Shown: positions 14,469 to 23,622 of the stretch, piece by piece
How positions within the stretch are numbered: position 1 is the stretch's first letter
Layout: each line of letters opens with the position of its first letter
Source of the DNA: CAMBRQ01 sp945870325
Lineage (GTDB): Bacteria > Bacillota > Clostridia > Lachnospirales > Lachnospiraceae
Reading direction: 5' to 3'
NCBI RefSeq assembly: GCF_050313795.1
Contig: NZ_JBNPMC010000012.1
Coordinates: forward strand, 1 to 64,000
Length of the DNA: 64,000 nt
Made by a program: the position numbers and the translations under genes
Notes under the pieces: generated by a model
What the model was told of the DNA's origin: nothing
What the model saw: only the letters and a program-made list of their open reading frames with translations
Database searches by the model: none

Positions 14469-16553
14469 ATGAAGAAAATACAATCAACCTGTAATTACTG
14501 TGCGATTGACTGCAATCTGGACTTTTATGTGGAGAACAATCGCGTAGTCAAGGCAGTGCCGACGAAAGGGTATCCGGTGAACGATGGCTTCTGCTGTATC
14601 AAGGGGCTGTCTTTGGATAAGCAGCAGACGACGGTAAAGCCTAACAGCCTGCCGAAGATTCGGAAGGAAGATGGGACTTTTAAAGAAGTGTCCTGGGAAG
14701 AAGGGTTCCGGTATGTGGCAGACAAATTAAAAGAACTTCAGGCAAAATACGGTCAGGAGAGCGTGGCAGGAATCAGTACCGGACAGTTGACAATGGAAGA
14801 ATTCGCTATATTTGGCCATGTGATGCGTAACTATCTGAAAGCGAATGTAGATGGTAATACACGTCTGTGTATGGCGACAGCGGTCGTTGCACACAAGCAG
14901 AGTTATGGATTTGACGCGCCGGGATTCACGCTGAAAGATCTGGAACTGTCAGACCGGATTATTTTCATTGGATCGAATCCGGTGGTTGCACATCCGATTC
15001 TGTGGGGAAGAGTGAGACAGAACCAGGTGCCGGATCATAAGATTATCGTCATCGATCCGAGGAAATCAGAGACTGCAATGAACGCAGATTACTGGTATGG
15101 ACTGAAGTGGAGAAGCGATCTGCTGCTCTTATATACGGTTGCGAATCTGCTCATTGAGAAAGATTATCTGGATCATAAGTTTATCGAAGAGCATACGGAG
15201 AAGTTCGAGGAATTCAAAGAGTTCGTAAAGAGTTATACACTGAAACGCGGAGCAGAAGGAACCGGACTTTCAGAAGAACAGATCCTGGAACTTGTAGAAT
15301 TGATCCATAGTGGAAAGAGAGTCTCTTTCTGGTGGACAATGGGAGTAAACCAGGGATACGAGGCGGTACGTACGGCGCAGGCAATCATTAATCTGGCATT
15401 GATGACCGGCAATATCGGCAAGCCGGGAACCGGAGCGAATTCCATTACCGGACAGTGTAATGCGATGGGTTCCCGTTCTTACAGCAATACAGCAGTCTTC
15501 TTCGGCGGCGGAGATTTCACCAATCCGGCAAGAAGGAAACGGATTTCAGAAGTGCTGGGAGTGGACGAAGAGATGCTTGCCGAGAAACCGACCAAGACCT
15601 ATAACCAGATTATCGAGGGCATCAATGCAGGTGAGATTAAGGGACTGTGGATTCTGTGTACGAATCCGAGACATAGTTGGACGAATAACGAGACATTTGC
15701 CCAGGCAGCGAAGAAACTGGAGTTGTTCGTGGTGCAGGATATCTATGATACGATTGAAAGTGCGGAAGACTGTACCGTATTCTTCCCGGTAGTGCCGGGA
15801 CTTAAGAAAGAGGGAACCTATATTAATCTGGAACGTCGTCTGTCGGCAATGCGTCCGGTGCTTGAGCGCGGAGAGAATGAGATCTCCGATTATGAGGCGG
15901 TTCTTGGAGTTGGAAAAGCACTTGGAATGGGAGATGCCTTGAAGGGATGGGAGACCCCGAAAGACTGCTTCAATCTCATGAAAGAATGTTCAAGAGGGAT
16001 GCCTTGTGACATCACAGGCGTGACATGGGAAGGATTAGAGGAATCCCATGGAATCCAGTGGCCTTACCCTGAGGGAAAAGAGGAAGAGAATGCAGAAGAA
16101 CAGAGACGTCTCTATGGTGATGGCAAGTTCTTTACTCCGTCTAAGAAAGCGCAGTTTATATTCGAAGAGGTACGCGAGAATCCATTGCCGGTTACGGAGG
16201 AATTCCTATACGTGCTGAATACAGGACGAGGAAGCGTGGGACAGTGGCATACCCAGAGCAGAACGAAAGAAGTACGGTTCGTAGAGGATGTCTCTGTTAA
16301 GAAAGCCTATCTGTATATGAATACAGAACTTGCGAAAGAGTCCGGCATCCAGGAGATGGATGAGGTCCGCGTCTATTCGGTAAATGGACAGGATGCGGTA
16401 TTCACCGTTAAGGTAACGGAGAATGTGCAGCATGATGAACTGTATGCGCCGATTCATTACGTGGAATGTAACAAACTGACACCGTCGCTCTATGATTCTT
16501 ATTCGAAAGAGCCATCATATAAGGCGACACCGGTTCGTTTCGAAAAATGTTAG
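14469..16553 (+). CDS. Molybdopterin oxidoreductase, NasC/NapA/NarB-like nitrate reductase type
   Basis: 694 residues. N-terminal [4Fe-4S] ligands C8-X2-C11-X3-C15-X27-C43. The likely molybdenum ligand is C134 in TRLCMATAVV, the pattern of assimilatory/periplasmic-type nitrate reductases; formate dehydrogenases usually have a Cys/Sec-His pair here. The C-terminal molybdopterin-dinucleotide domain holds LNTGRGSVGQWHTQSRT. There is no twin-arginine signal, so the enzyme is cytoplasmic. Size and the two following genes match the NarABC-type cytoplasmic nitrate reductase operon of Clostridium perfringens. ATG at 14469 follows GAGAGGGATAGG. Another oxyanion substrate is possible. Confidence 0.85.
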   Translation: MKKIQSTCNYCAIDCNLDFYVENNRVVKAVPTKGYPVNDGFCCIKGLSLDKQQTTVKPNSLPKIRKEDGTFKEVSWEEGFRYVADKLKELQAKYGQESVAGISTGQLTMEEFAIFGHVMRNYLKANVDGNTRLCMATAVVAHKQSYGFDAPGFTLKDLELSDRIIFIGSNPVVAHPILWGRVRQNQVPDHKIIVIDPRKSETAMNADYWYGLKWRSDLLLLYTVANLLIEKDYLDHKFIEEHTEKFEEFKEFVKSYTLKRGAEGTGLSEEQILELVELIHSGKRVSFWWTMGVNQGYEAVRTAQAIINLALMTGNIGKPGTGANSITGQCNAMGSRSYSNTAVFFGGGDFTNPARRKRISEVLGVDEEMLAEKPTKTYNQIIEGINAGEIKGLWILCTNPRHSWTNNETFAQAAKKLELFVVQDIYDTIESAEDCTVFFPVVPGLKKEGTYINLERRLSAMRPVLERGENEISDYEAVLGVGKALGMGDALKGWETPKDCFNLMKECSRGMPCDITGVTWEGLEESHGIQWPYPEGKEEENAEEQRRLYGDGKFFTPSKKAQFIFEEVRENPLPVTEEFLYVLNTGRGSVGQWHTQSRTKEVRFVEDVSVKKAYLYMNTELAKESGIQEMDEVRVYSVNGQDAVFTVKVTENVQHDELYAPIHYVECNKLTPSLYDSYSKEPSYKATPVRFEKC

Positions 16554-16562
16554 GAGGGGCTT

Positions 16563-16991
16563 ATGTATCGGATTAAAATTGACCGCAGCCGCTGTATCGG
16601 CTGCCTGACTTGTGTGACTGCCTGTGTAGTCAGCCATGAGACGGAAAGCACGGATGCAAGGAACCGGGTAACCATAGACAGTGAGACGAAACCGGCGCCG
16701 ATTTTCTGCCGGCACTGCGAAAGACCGGAATGTGTATATACTTGCATGACAGGAGCTATGAAGAAGAATCCTGAGACAGGATATGTGGAATATGATAAGG
16801 AACAGTGTGCAAGCTGCTATATGTGCATCATGTCCTGCCCGTATGGAATCCTGAAATACGACAGCATCCATCAGAAAGAGATTATGAAATGTAATATGTG
16901 TGTGCATAGAAGTGAAGATGGAAGCGCAAAACCAATGTGTGTTGAGAAATGTCCAATGCAGGCGATTACGGTAGAGGAGGTGCAGGTATGA
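16563..16991 (+). CDS. Four-cluster ferredoxin-like electron transfer protein (NarB/HycB/DmsB type)
   Basis: 142 residues with four cysteine groups: CIGCLTCVTAC, CRHCERPECVYTC, CASCYMCIMSC and CNMCVH...CVEKC, predicting four [4Fe-4S] clusters as in the DmsB/HycB family. It would carry electrons between the FAD protein encoded next and the molybdopterin subunit encoded before. ATG follows GGAGGGG. Its stop overlaps the start of the next gene (ATGA), so the two are translationally coupled. Confidence 0.9.
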   Translation: MYRIKIDRSRCIGCLTCVTACVVSHETESTDARNRVTIDSETKPAPIFCRHCERPECVYTCMTGAMKKNPETGYVEYDKEQCASCYMCIMSCPYGILKYDSIHQKEIMKCNMCVHRSEDGSAKPMCVEKCPMQAITVEEVQV

Positions 16992-18220
16992 AATACGTAG
17001 TATTAGGCTCTTCCGCCGCAGGCGTAAATGGAGTAAGAGAATTAAGGAAGATTGACCCGGACAGCGAGATTGTCCTGATCTCCAAAGATCAGGCGATCTA
17101 TTCCCGCTGTATCCTTCATCAGTATCTGAGTGGAGAAAGGGACATGGAGCGGATCTGCTTTGCAGAACCTGATTTTGCTGAACTTTACCGGGTAGACTGG
17201 ATCAAGGGAAAAGCGTGTATTAGTGTCGATCCGAAAGAGAAGCAAGTTGTTCTTGAAGATGGAGAACGGGTTGACTATGATAAACTTTTAATTGCCACAG
17301 GCTCACATACATTCATCCCGCCGGTGAAGAATCTGAAAGAAGCGAAGAATGTAGTTGGCTTCCGTAATATTGAGGACATGGAAGTGCTAAAAGAAGTAGC
17401 GAAGACTGCAAAACACATTATCGTCATGGGTGCCGGACTTGTAGGACTGGACTGTACGGTTGGATTCCTGCATCTGGGAGTGAAGGTGACACTGGTGGAG
17501 ATGGCAGACTGGCTGCTTGTGAAGCAATTGGATGAGCGGGCAGCAGGAACCTATCAGAAAGCATTCGAAGATCAGGGCGTGAAGCAGTATTATGGCGTTG
17601 GAATCGCAGAGGTGATCCTGGATGAGAACCGGCAGATTACAGAAGCAGTTCTGACAGATGGAACCAGGCTTCCATGTGATTTCGTAGTGGTTACCGCAGG
17701 CGTGCGCTCGAATGTAGAGTTCTTGGAGGGAAGTGGAATCGAGACGAGCCGTTTTGGGCTTGTTTATGACGAGACAGGAAAGACCAGTGATGATGATATC
17801 TATGGAGCAGGAGATGTATCCGGAACCAGCCCGATCTGGCCGGCAGCAGTGAAGGAAGGAATCGTGGCAGCCAGCAATATGGCAGGCGTGCCAAGGCAGA
17901 TGTCCGACTTTTTCGCCAGCAAATCTACCATGAATTTCCTGGGAATCCCGAGCATGTCTCTGGGTAATGTGAACCTGAAGGATGAGGATATTACGGTGGA
18001 GGTAAAAGAGACGAAGGATTCTTATAAGAAGATTCTGCACAAGGATGGCAGGATTGTCGGTGCAGTGCTTCAGGGCGATCTGGCATATGGCGGAATCCTT
18101 CAGCAGTTAATTGCAAGGAAGATTGATGTAAGTAAAGTAAAGAAGCCAATATTCGACATTGATTACTCAGATTTCTTCCATGTAAAAGATAATTTTGAAT
18201 TCTACTTTGAAGAGGAATAG
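16988..18220 (+). CDS. FAD-dependent pyridine nucleotide oxidoreductase (NarC-like)
   Basis: 410 residues. An N-terminal FAD-binding Rossmann fold (SSAAGVNGVRELRK), a second nucleotide-binding fold (VMGAGLVGLDC, about residue 145) and a C-terminal FAD motif with YGAGDVSG. It belongs to the NADH oxidase / rubredoxin reductase-type family and probably supplies NADH electrons to the Fe-S protein and the molybdenum enzyme. The start is the ATG at 16988 overlapping the previous stop; an earlier in-frame GTG lies inside the previous gene. Confidence 0.88.
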   Translation: MKYVVLGSSAAGVNGVRELRKIDPDSEIVLISKDQAIYSRCILHQYLSGERDMERICFAEPDFAELYRVDWIKGKACISVDPKEKQVVLEDGERVDYDKLLIATGSHTFIPPVKNLKEAKNVVGFRNIEDMEVLKEVAKTAKHIIVMGAGLVGLDCTVGFLHLGVKVTLVEMADWLLVKQLDERAAGTYQKAFEDQGVKQYYGVGIAEVILDENRQITEAVLTDGTRLPCDFVVVTAGVRSNVEFLEGSGIETSRFGLVYDETGKTSDDDIYGAGDVSGTSPIWPAAVKEGIVAASNMAGVPRQMSDFFASKSTMNFLGIPSMSLGNVNLKDEDITVEVKETKDSYKKILHKDGRIVGAVLQGDLAYGGILQQLIARKIDVSKVKKPIFDIDYSDFFHVKDNFEFYFEEE

Positions 18221-18230
18221 GAGAGAAGAT

Positions 18231-19160
18231 ATGGATCGCTTAGAGAGAATGCCGGTACCGGTATTGCCGACTTTTGTGGGGGCGCTGACACTTGGAAATG
18301 TATATGCAGGGATGGGATACGTATGGGTTCGCCATCTGACAATGTGGGCGGCAACGATCGTGATCTTGCTGTATCTGGTTAAGATCGTAAGGTTCCCGGG
18401 TACCTGTAAAAAAGAATATGAGACGGTGGTGCCATGCAGCCTGTATGCCGGATTTACCATGGTGCTGATGATCCTTGGAAGTTATTATTTTGATTATGTG
18501 CCGATGCTTGGAAAGGGAATCTGGTTTATCGCACTAGGGATTCATGCGGTACATATATTGGTATTTACCTACCGCAATGTGATCAAGTCCCGCAATATTA
18601 ACACATTCGTTCCTAGTTGGTTTGTTACTTATAATGGAATCATGGTAAGTTGCGTTGTGGGCGGTGTGATGAATGCGGGTGGCATACTGAAGATTGTGCT
18701 GTATTACGGAATCGTAGTTTATTTCGTAATTCTGCCATTCATGCTCTGGAGACTGATTACCGTGGAAGTGAAGGCTCCGGTATATCATACGATGGCCGTA
18801 CTTCTGGCACCGTGTAGTCTGTGTCTGGTAAGTTATCTGAATGTGGAGCAGAATCCGAATCAGATCCTGGTATACGTATTATACTTCTGTGTGCTGGCAT
18901 CGCTGGCATTCGTGATAATAAAGCTGCCGAAGTTCTTCGCATTCCCATTCGCACCGGGATTCGCAGGAATGACCTTCCCGATGTGTATTGGAATCGTGGC
19001 GACGAATAAAATGTCTGCTTATCTGGCGGGAACCGGGAATGAGGCGCTGGGTGCGGCAGCAGGGCAGCTGGGAGGAATCCAGGTTTATCTTACGACGATG
19101 ATTGTGGGATATGTGCTGCTTAATTTCCTGATGATGGCGCTTAAGGTGGAGCAGAAGTAA
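18231..19160 (+). CDS. TDT (TehA/SLAC1-like) anion channel-type transporter
   Basis: 309 residues with about ten hydrophobic helices. PVPVLPTFVGALTLGN at the N-terminus and FAPGFAGMTFPM near residue 260 are typical of the tellurite-resistance/dicarboxylate transporter family, which includes anion channels and sulfite exporters. Last gene of the asr-nar-like island, 10 bases after the FAD gene, with GGAGAGAAG ahead of the ATG. Passage of nitrate, nitrite or sulfite is an inference from context. A terminator follows. Confidence 0.85.
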   Translation: MDRLERMPVPVLPTFVGALTLGNVYAGMGYVWVRHLTMWAATIVILLYLVKIVRFPGTCKKEYETVVPCSLYAGFTMVLMILGSYYFDYVPMLGKGIWFIALGIHAVHILVFTYRNVIKSRNINTFVPSWFVTYNGIMVSCVVGGVMNAGGILKIVLYYGIVVYFVILPFMLWRLITVEVKAPVYHTMAVLLAPCSLCLVSYLNVEQNPNQILVYVLYFCVLASLAFVIIKLPKFFAFPFAPGFAGMTFPMCIGIVATNKMSAYLAGTGNEALGAAAGQLGGIQVYLTTMIVGYVLLNFLMMALKVEQK

Positions 19161-19201
19161 GAAGAGATTTTTTAGTTTAGAAATGGTTGTGAAAACCGGG
19201 A

Positions 19202-19243
19202 AAAACGTCTATACTTTTGGATAGAAGGTATAGGCGTTTTTTT
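19202..19243 (+). terminator. Intrinsic terminator of the redox island
   Basis: AAAACGTCTATACTTT pairs with AAGGTATAGGCGTTTT with two wobble pairs, followed by a T-run. Confidence 0.85.
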
Positions 19244-19290
19244 AATAGAAGGGTCATGTAAAGCAATTGTAAAGGGACAGGAGTGAATAT

Positions 19291-20979
19291 ATGAAGAAGC
19301 AGTTACCAGTTGGACATGAGGATATTAAGAGAATAATTGACGGTGATATGTATTATGTGGATAAAACCATGATGATAAAAACATTGATTGATTCAGCAGC
19401 AAGCGTGAATCTGTTCACTCGCCCAAGAAGATTTGGTAAGACTCTGAATCTGAGTATGATCCGCAGATTTTTTGAATTGGAATTAGATGCGTCGGGGAAT
19501 CCGGTCGATAACAGATATATGTTTGAATCACTGAAAATTGCATCTTGTGGAGAACGGTATCTGTCAGAGCAAGGGCAGTATCCAATCATTAACTTGTCCT
19601 TAAAATCTGCTAAACAGCCGGATTATGAGATGGCATATCATTGCCTGACAGATGAAATTGCAAAAGAATATCGCAGACATGATTATGTTCTGCAGATGGA
19701 GGCGTTAGCAGAAGATGAAAAACAAAGATTCCGGGATATAATGGCACGGAAGGGAACTCGGGTGGATTATGCAACCGGACTGGAATTCTTATCATATTGC
19801 CTGGAAAAATATCATGATAAGAGAGTCATTATCTTGATTGATGAGTATGATGTGCCGTTAGAGAATGCATATTTTGCGGGCTTTTATGATAGAATGATTG
19901 ATTTTATCCGCTCTTTGTTTGAGTCTGCCCTGAAGACGAATGGGAGCCTGGAATTCGCAGTGATTACCGGGTGTTTGAGAATCAGCAGGGAGAGCATATT
20001 TACCGGGCTTAATAATCTGGAGATTTATTCTGTGACAAGACCGGAATATGCAGATATGTTTGGATTTACAGCAGATGAAGTAAAAGAGATGCTGGTTTAT
20101 TATGGATTGGAAGATAAGTATGAAGAGATCAAAGAATGGTACGATGGCTATCTGTTTGGCAATAAGGAGATCTATAATCCGTGGAGTATTATCAATTATG
20201 TCAAAGTTGCGCTGACAGACAGAGATGCATTTCCACGTCCATACTGGTCGAACACTTCTTCGAATGCGATTATCAAAGAACTGATTGAAGGTGCCGATAT
20301 GGCAACCAGACAGGAGATAGAAAGCATGATTGAAGGAGGAACGATTGAGAAACCGATTCATGAGGATATTACTTATGACGCTATCCATGAATCAAGAGAT
20401 AGTCTTTGGAATTTCCTATATTTTACGGGCTATCTGAAGAAGGTCAAGGAGAAAATGGGAGATGACATGATCTATCTGACGATGACGATACCGAATAAGG
20501 AGATTCGCTCTATTTATCGGAATCATATACTGAAATGGTTTGATAAGAAGATACAGAATTCTAATCTGATTCCACTTCTGACTGCCATAGAAAATGATGA
20601 TTGTGAAGTGATAGGAGATCTCCTGACCGGGCAGTTGATGGATACGATTAGTTTCTTTGACTATGGGGAGAATTATTATCACGGTTTTCTTGTAGGTTTG
20701 CTGAAAGCATCAGGAAAGTATCTGGTTGTCTCGAATCGGGAAAGTGGAACGGGAAGAACGGATATTATTATGAAGACTCCAAGTGTTCGAGGCAGGGCAT
20801 TTATCTTGGAATTGAAGGTGTCGAAGACATTCCGGATGATGGAAGCCGGATGTGATGAAGCACTGCTGCAGATAGAGAAAGAGAATTACGAGGCAGGGCT
20901 TCGGGCAGAAGGGTATAGTAAGATCGACAGATATGGAATCTGCTTTTACCGGAAGGAATGTCTAGTGAAAAAGGGATAA
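19291..20979 (+). CDS. AAA-ATPase-like / PD-(D/E)XK nuclease-domain protein
   Basis: 562 residues. The N-terminal AAA-ATPase_like domain starts with PVGHEDIKRI and YVDKTMMI and has the Walker A variant RPRRFGKTLNLS (about residue 45) and Walker B ILIDEYDVPL (about 185). The C-terminal domain matches PDDEXK_9: GRTDIIM followed by FILELKVSK gives the D...ExK nuclease pattern (about 500-520). This family is expanded in gut Firmicutes and Bacteroidetes. Function is unproven; nucleic-acid targeting or defence has been suggested. It stands alone behind its own GGGACAGGAG binding site. Confidence 0.88.
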   Translation: MKKQLPVGHEDIKRIIDGDMYYVDKTMMIKTLIDSAASVNLFTRPRRFGKTLNLSMIRRFFELELDASGNPVDNRYMFESLKIASCGERYLSEQGQYPIINLSLKSAKQPDYEMAYHCLTDEIAKEYRRHDYVLQMEALAEDEKQRFRDIMARKGTRVDYATGLEFLSYCLEKYHDKRVIILIDEYDVPLENAYFAGFYDRMIDFIRSLFESALKTNGSLEFAVITGCLRISRESIFTGLNNLEIYSVTRPEYADMFGFTADEVKEMLVYYGLEDKYEEIKEWYDGYLFGNKEIYNPWSIINYVKVALTDRDAFPRPYWSNTSSNAIIKELIEGADMATRQEIESMIEGGTIEKPIHEDITYDAIHESRDSLWNFLYFTGYLKKVKEKMGDDMIYLTMTIPNKEIRSIYRNHILKWFDKKIQNSNLIPLLTAIENDDCEVIGDLLTGQLMDTISFFDYGENYYHGFLVGLLKASGKYLVVSNRESGTGRTDIIMKTPSVRGRAFILELKVSKTFRMMEAGCDEALLQIEKENYEAGLRAEGYSKIDRYGICFYRKECLVKKG

Positions 20980-21060
20980 CAAATCAAAGAAATCATTCCA
21001 GATAACAGAATGAGGTCTGTGTTTGGAGGATGAAATACGAAACTGTTGGAGGAGAAGAAA

Positions 21061-22392
21061 ATGAAAGCGATTCTTTATACGACGACAAACGAAGGAACGA
21101 TGAATAAGGACACGGTCATTGCAAGACCGGACGAGGGTGTGGAAAATGAGGTTCTGAATATCTACGAAGAAGTAGAATATCAGACGATGGAAGGATTCGG
21201 TGGCGCCCTAACGGATGCGGTAGGATATGTCTTCTCTCAATTGAGCAAAGAACAGCAGGACGAGATGATTCAGATGTATTTTTCGCCTGAGCATATGGGT
21301 TATACACAGGTGCGTATTCCTATGGATAGTTGCGATGCTTCGGTTCAGATGTATGAAGCGGCATCAGATGAAGAAGATGAGGAATTGAAGAAGTTCTCGT
21401 TCGCGGATACTGAGAAACATATTATTCCGATGCTTGACGCCGCCGAGAGGACAGCAGGAAAGAGAGTGAAGATTATGCTCTCTCCGTGGTCGCCGCCGGC
21501 ATACATGAAGACGAATGGGAAACGGACAGGCGGCGGCTCTCTGAAGCCTGAGTATCGGAAACGCTGGGCAGAATATTTGTGCAGATATGTGGAGGAATTT
21601 AAAAGCCGGGGATATGAAGTGGCACGCATGTCCGTTCAGAATGAGCCGAAGGCAGTACAGACATGGGATTCCTGTGTATATACGGTTAAGGAGGAGCAAG
21701 AGTTCCTGCGTGACTATCTGGCACCGGCGCTTAACGCACATGGCTTGGGAGACGTGGAGCTATTTATCTGGGATCATAATAAGGAGCGTCTCTATGAACG
21801 GGCAAGGGATATCATCGATGATACGACGAATGATCTGGTTGCAGGGGTGGCTTTCCACTGGTATAGTGGAGATCATTTTGAAGCATTGGATCTGATGCGG
21901 AAAGTATATCCGGATAAGAAACTGATTCTGTCGGAGAGTTGCATAGAACTTGGAAAATATGCTAAGGCAGATCAAGTGAAGAACGCCGAGCGTCTTGCTC
22001 ATGATATGATGGGAAATCTGAATCACGGCATGGAAGGATTCTACGATTGGAATATGATGCTTGATAGCGAAGGTGGTCCGAATCATGTAAGGAATCTATG
22101 CGAAGCGCCGTATATGTTCGACATGGAGAAAAAGGAACTGGAAGAGCGTAGGATTCTCAGATATTACTGGCACTTCTCACATTTTATCAAGCCAGGGGCA
22201 GTAAGACTGGCAAGTACCCGATTTACGGATAAGGTGGATTTTACAGTGTGGAAGAATGTAGATGGTGAGATTGTATTTGTACTGATGAACCGCTCGGAAG
22301 AGAAGTTCGAATGCCATCTTAGGATGAGAGGAGAAGAAATTGTTGTGGCTTTGGAGGCGCATTCCATTATGAGTGGAGTGATTCGGGAGTAG
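21061..22392 (+). CDS. Glycoside hydrolase family 30 (glucosylceramidase-like)
   Basis: 443 residues, no signal peptide, so probably cytoplasmic. QTMEGFGGALTDA is the GH30 N-terminal signature. The acid/base glutamate is E195 in VQNEP and the nucleophile is E292 in LSESC, both in expected positions of the (beta/alpha)8 barrel; the C-terminal 70 residues form the side beta-domain. Likely acts on beta-linked glucosides, xylosides or fucosides taken up by the cell. ATG at 21061 follows GGAGGAGAAG; the upstream TTG would place that binding site inside the gene. Confidence 0.9.
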   Translation: MKAILYTTTNEGTMNKDTVIARPDEGVENEVLNIYEEVEYQTMEGFGGALTDAVGYVFSQLSKEQQDEMIQMYFSPEHMGYTQVRIPMDSCDASVQMYEAASDEEDEELKKFSFADTEKHIIPMLDAAERTAGKRVKIMLSPWSPPAYMKTNGKRTGGGSLKPEYRKRWAEYLCRYVEEFKSRGYEVARMSVQNEPKAVQTWDSCVYTVKEEQEFLRDYLAPALNAHGLGDVELFIWDHNKERLYERARDIIDDTTNDLVAGVAFHWYSGDHFEALDLMRKVYPDKKLILSESCIELGKYAKADQVKNAERLAHDMMGNLNHGMEGFYDWNMMLDSEGGPNHVRNLCEAPYMFDMEKKELEERRILRYYWHFSHFIKPGAVRLASTRFTDKVDFTVWKNVDGEIVFVLMNRSEEKFECHLRMRGEEIVVALEAHSIMSGVIRE

Positions 22393-22451
22393 TAGGACTA
22401 TGGCATAGTGATATCTTGTGACTTGTTGTTCAAATAGGTGTGATAATATGG

Positions 22452-22500
22452 GGGACTGTGGTGGTTGCTATTTGAATATTCTAGCAAATGCCACAGTCCC
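22452..22500 (+). terminator. Long hairpin after the GH30 gene
   Basis: GGGACTGTGG pairs with CCACAGTCCC, and inside it TTGCTA pairs with TAGCAA. There is no long T-run, so it is a terminator-like hairpin. Its GGGAC...GTCCC ends resemble the dispersed palindromes. Confidence 0.5.
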
Positions 22501-22648
22501 TTGGTGTTCGTTAGATCTTAATATTCGTATCCGTGATATTAGCCAAAGATTTCACAATTTCTTAATCTTTATTTAATTCTTTATCTATATCAAAAATATC
22601 CAAAATATTGTATAATAACGATTATTACCTTTATTTGGGAGTACACAT

Positions 22649-23545
22649 ATGAGCAAGCCAACCTTAGGAAATCCACAGAATACCATAGAGATTCTGCAAA
22701 AATATAATTTTTCATTCCAGAAGAAATTCGGTCAGAACTTCTTGATTGATACCCACGTATTAGACAAGATTATCCGTGCAGCCAATATTACTAAGGAAGA
22801 TATGGTGCTGGAGATTGGTCCGGGAATTGGAACCATGACCCAGTATCTTGCAGAAGCGGCAGGGAAAGTAATTGCAGTGGAGATTGATAAGAATCTGATT
22901 CCGATACTGTCTGATACATTAAGCGAATATGATAACGTAACGATTATCAATGAGGATGTTCTGAAACTAGATATTCAGAACTTAGCGAACGAAGAGAATG
23001 AGGGAAAGCCTATTAAGGTTGTGGCGAACCTTCCTTACTATATTACAACCCCGATTATTATGGGGCTGTTTGAGAATCATGTGCCGGTAGAAAGTATTAC
23101 CGTTATGGTGCAGAAGGAAGTGGCAGATCGTATGCAGACAGGACCAGGCAGCAAGGACTATGGGGCATTGTCATTGGCGGTGCAGTATTATGCCGAGCCA
23201 TATATTGTGGCAAATGTACCACCGAACTGTTTTATGCCAAGGCCGAAAGTGGGGTCGGCTGTCATAAGGCTTACCTGTCATGAGAAGCCGCCGGTAGAGG
23301 TAAAGGATGAACGCCTGATGTTCGATATTATCAGGGCTTCATTTAATCAGCGGAGGAAGACACTGGCGAATGGACTTAAGAATTCCGACAGAATTACGTG
23401 TTCCAAAGAGGCGATTACAGAGGCGATCGAGCAGTTGGGAAGAGGCGCCAGCGTCAGGGGCGAAGCCTTAACGCTGGAAGAATTCGCAGTTTTAAGCAAT
23501 GAATTGTGGAACAGTATGCAGTCAGAGCGTTCAGAGTCCATTTGA
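22649..23545 (+). CDS. rsmA: 16S rRNA dimethyladenosine transferase
   Basis: 298 residues. Dimethylates the two adjacent adenines in the 3' hairpin of 16S rRNA. QKKFGQNFLID and LEIGPGIGTMTQ (S-adenosylmethionine binding, about residues 50-65) and the catalytic ANLPYYITTP are all present. A TATAAT at 22611-22616 is the probable -10 box of its promoter. The start ATG follows the weak TTTGGGAG. The gene is followed by citrate synthase after a gap that holds only its own binding site. Confidence 0.96.
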   Translation: MSKPTLGNPQNTIEILQKYNFSFQKKFGQNFLIDTHVLDKIIRAANITKEDMVLEIGPGIGTMTQYLAEAAGKVIAVEIDKNLIPILSDTLSEYDNVTIINEDVLKLDIQNLANEENEGKPIKVVANLPYYITTPIIMGLFENHVPVESITVMVQKEVADRMQTGPGSKDYGALSLAVQYYAEPYIVANVPPNCFMPRPKVGSAVIRLTCHEKPPVEVKDERLMFDIIRASFNQRRKTLANGLKNSDRITCSKEAITEAIEQLGRGASVRGEALTLEEFAVLSNELWNSMQSERSESI

Positions 23546-23622
23546 GTAACTATTAATATTGTTGACGGAACTTGAATCTGGTAATCTTACGGAGGAGGTT
23601 CCGGAAGAAAGGGGTGCTGTAT

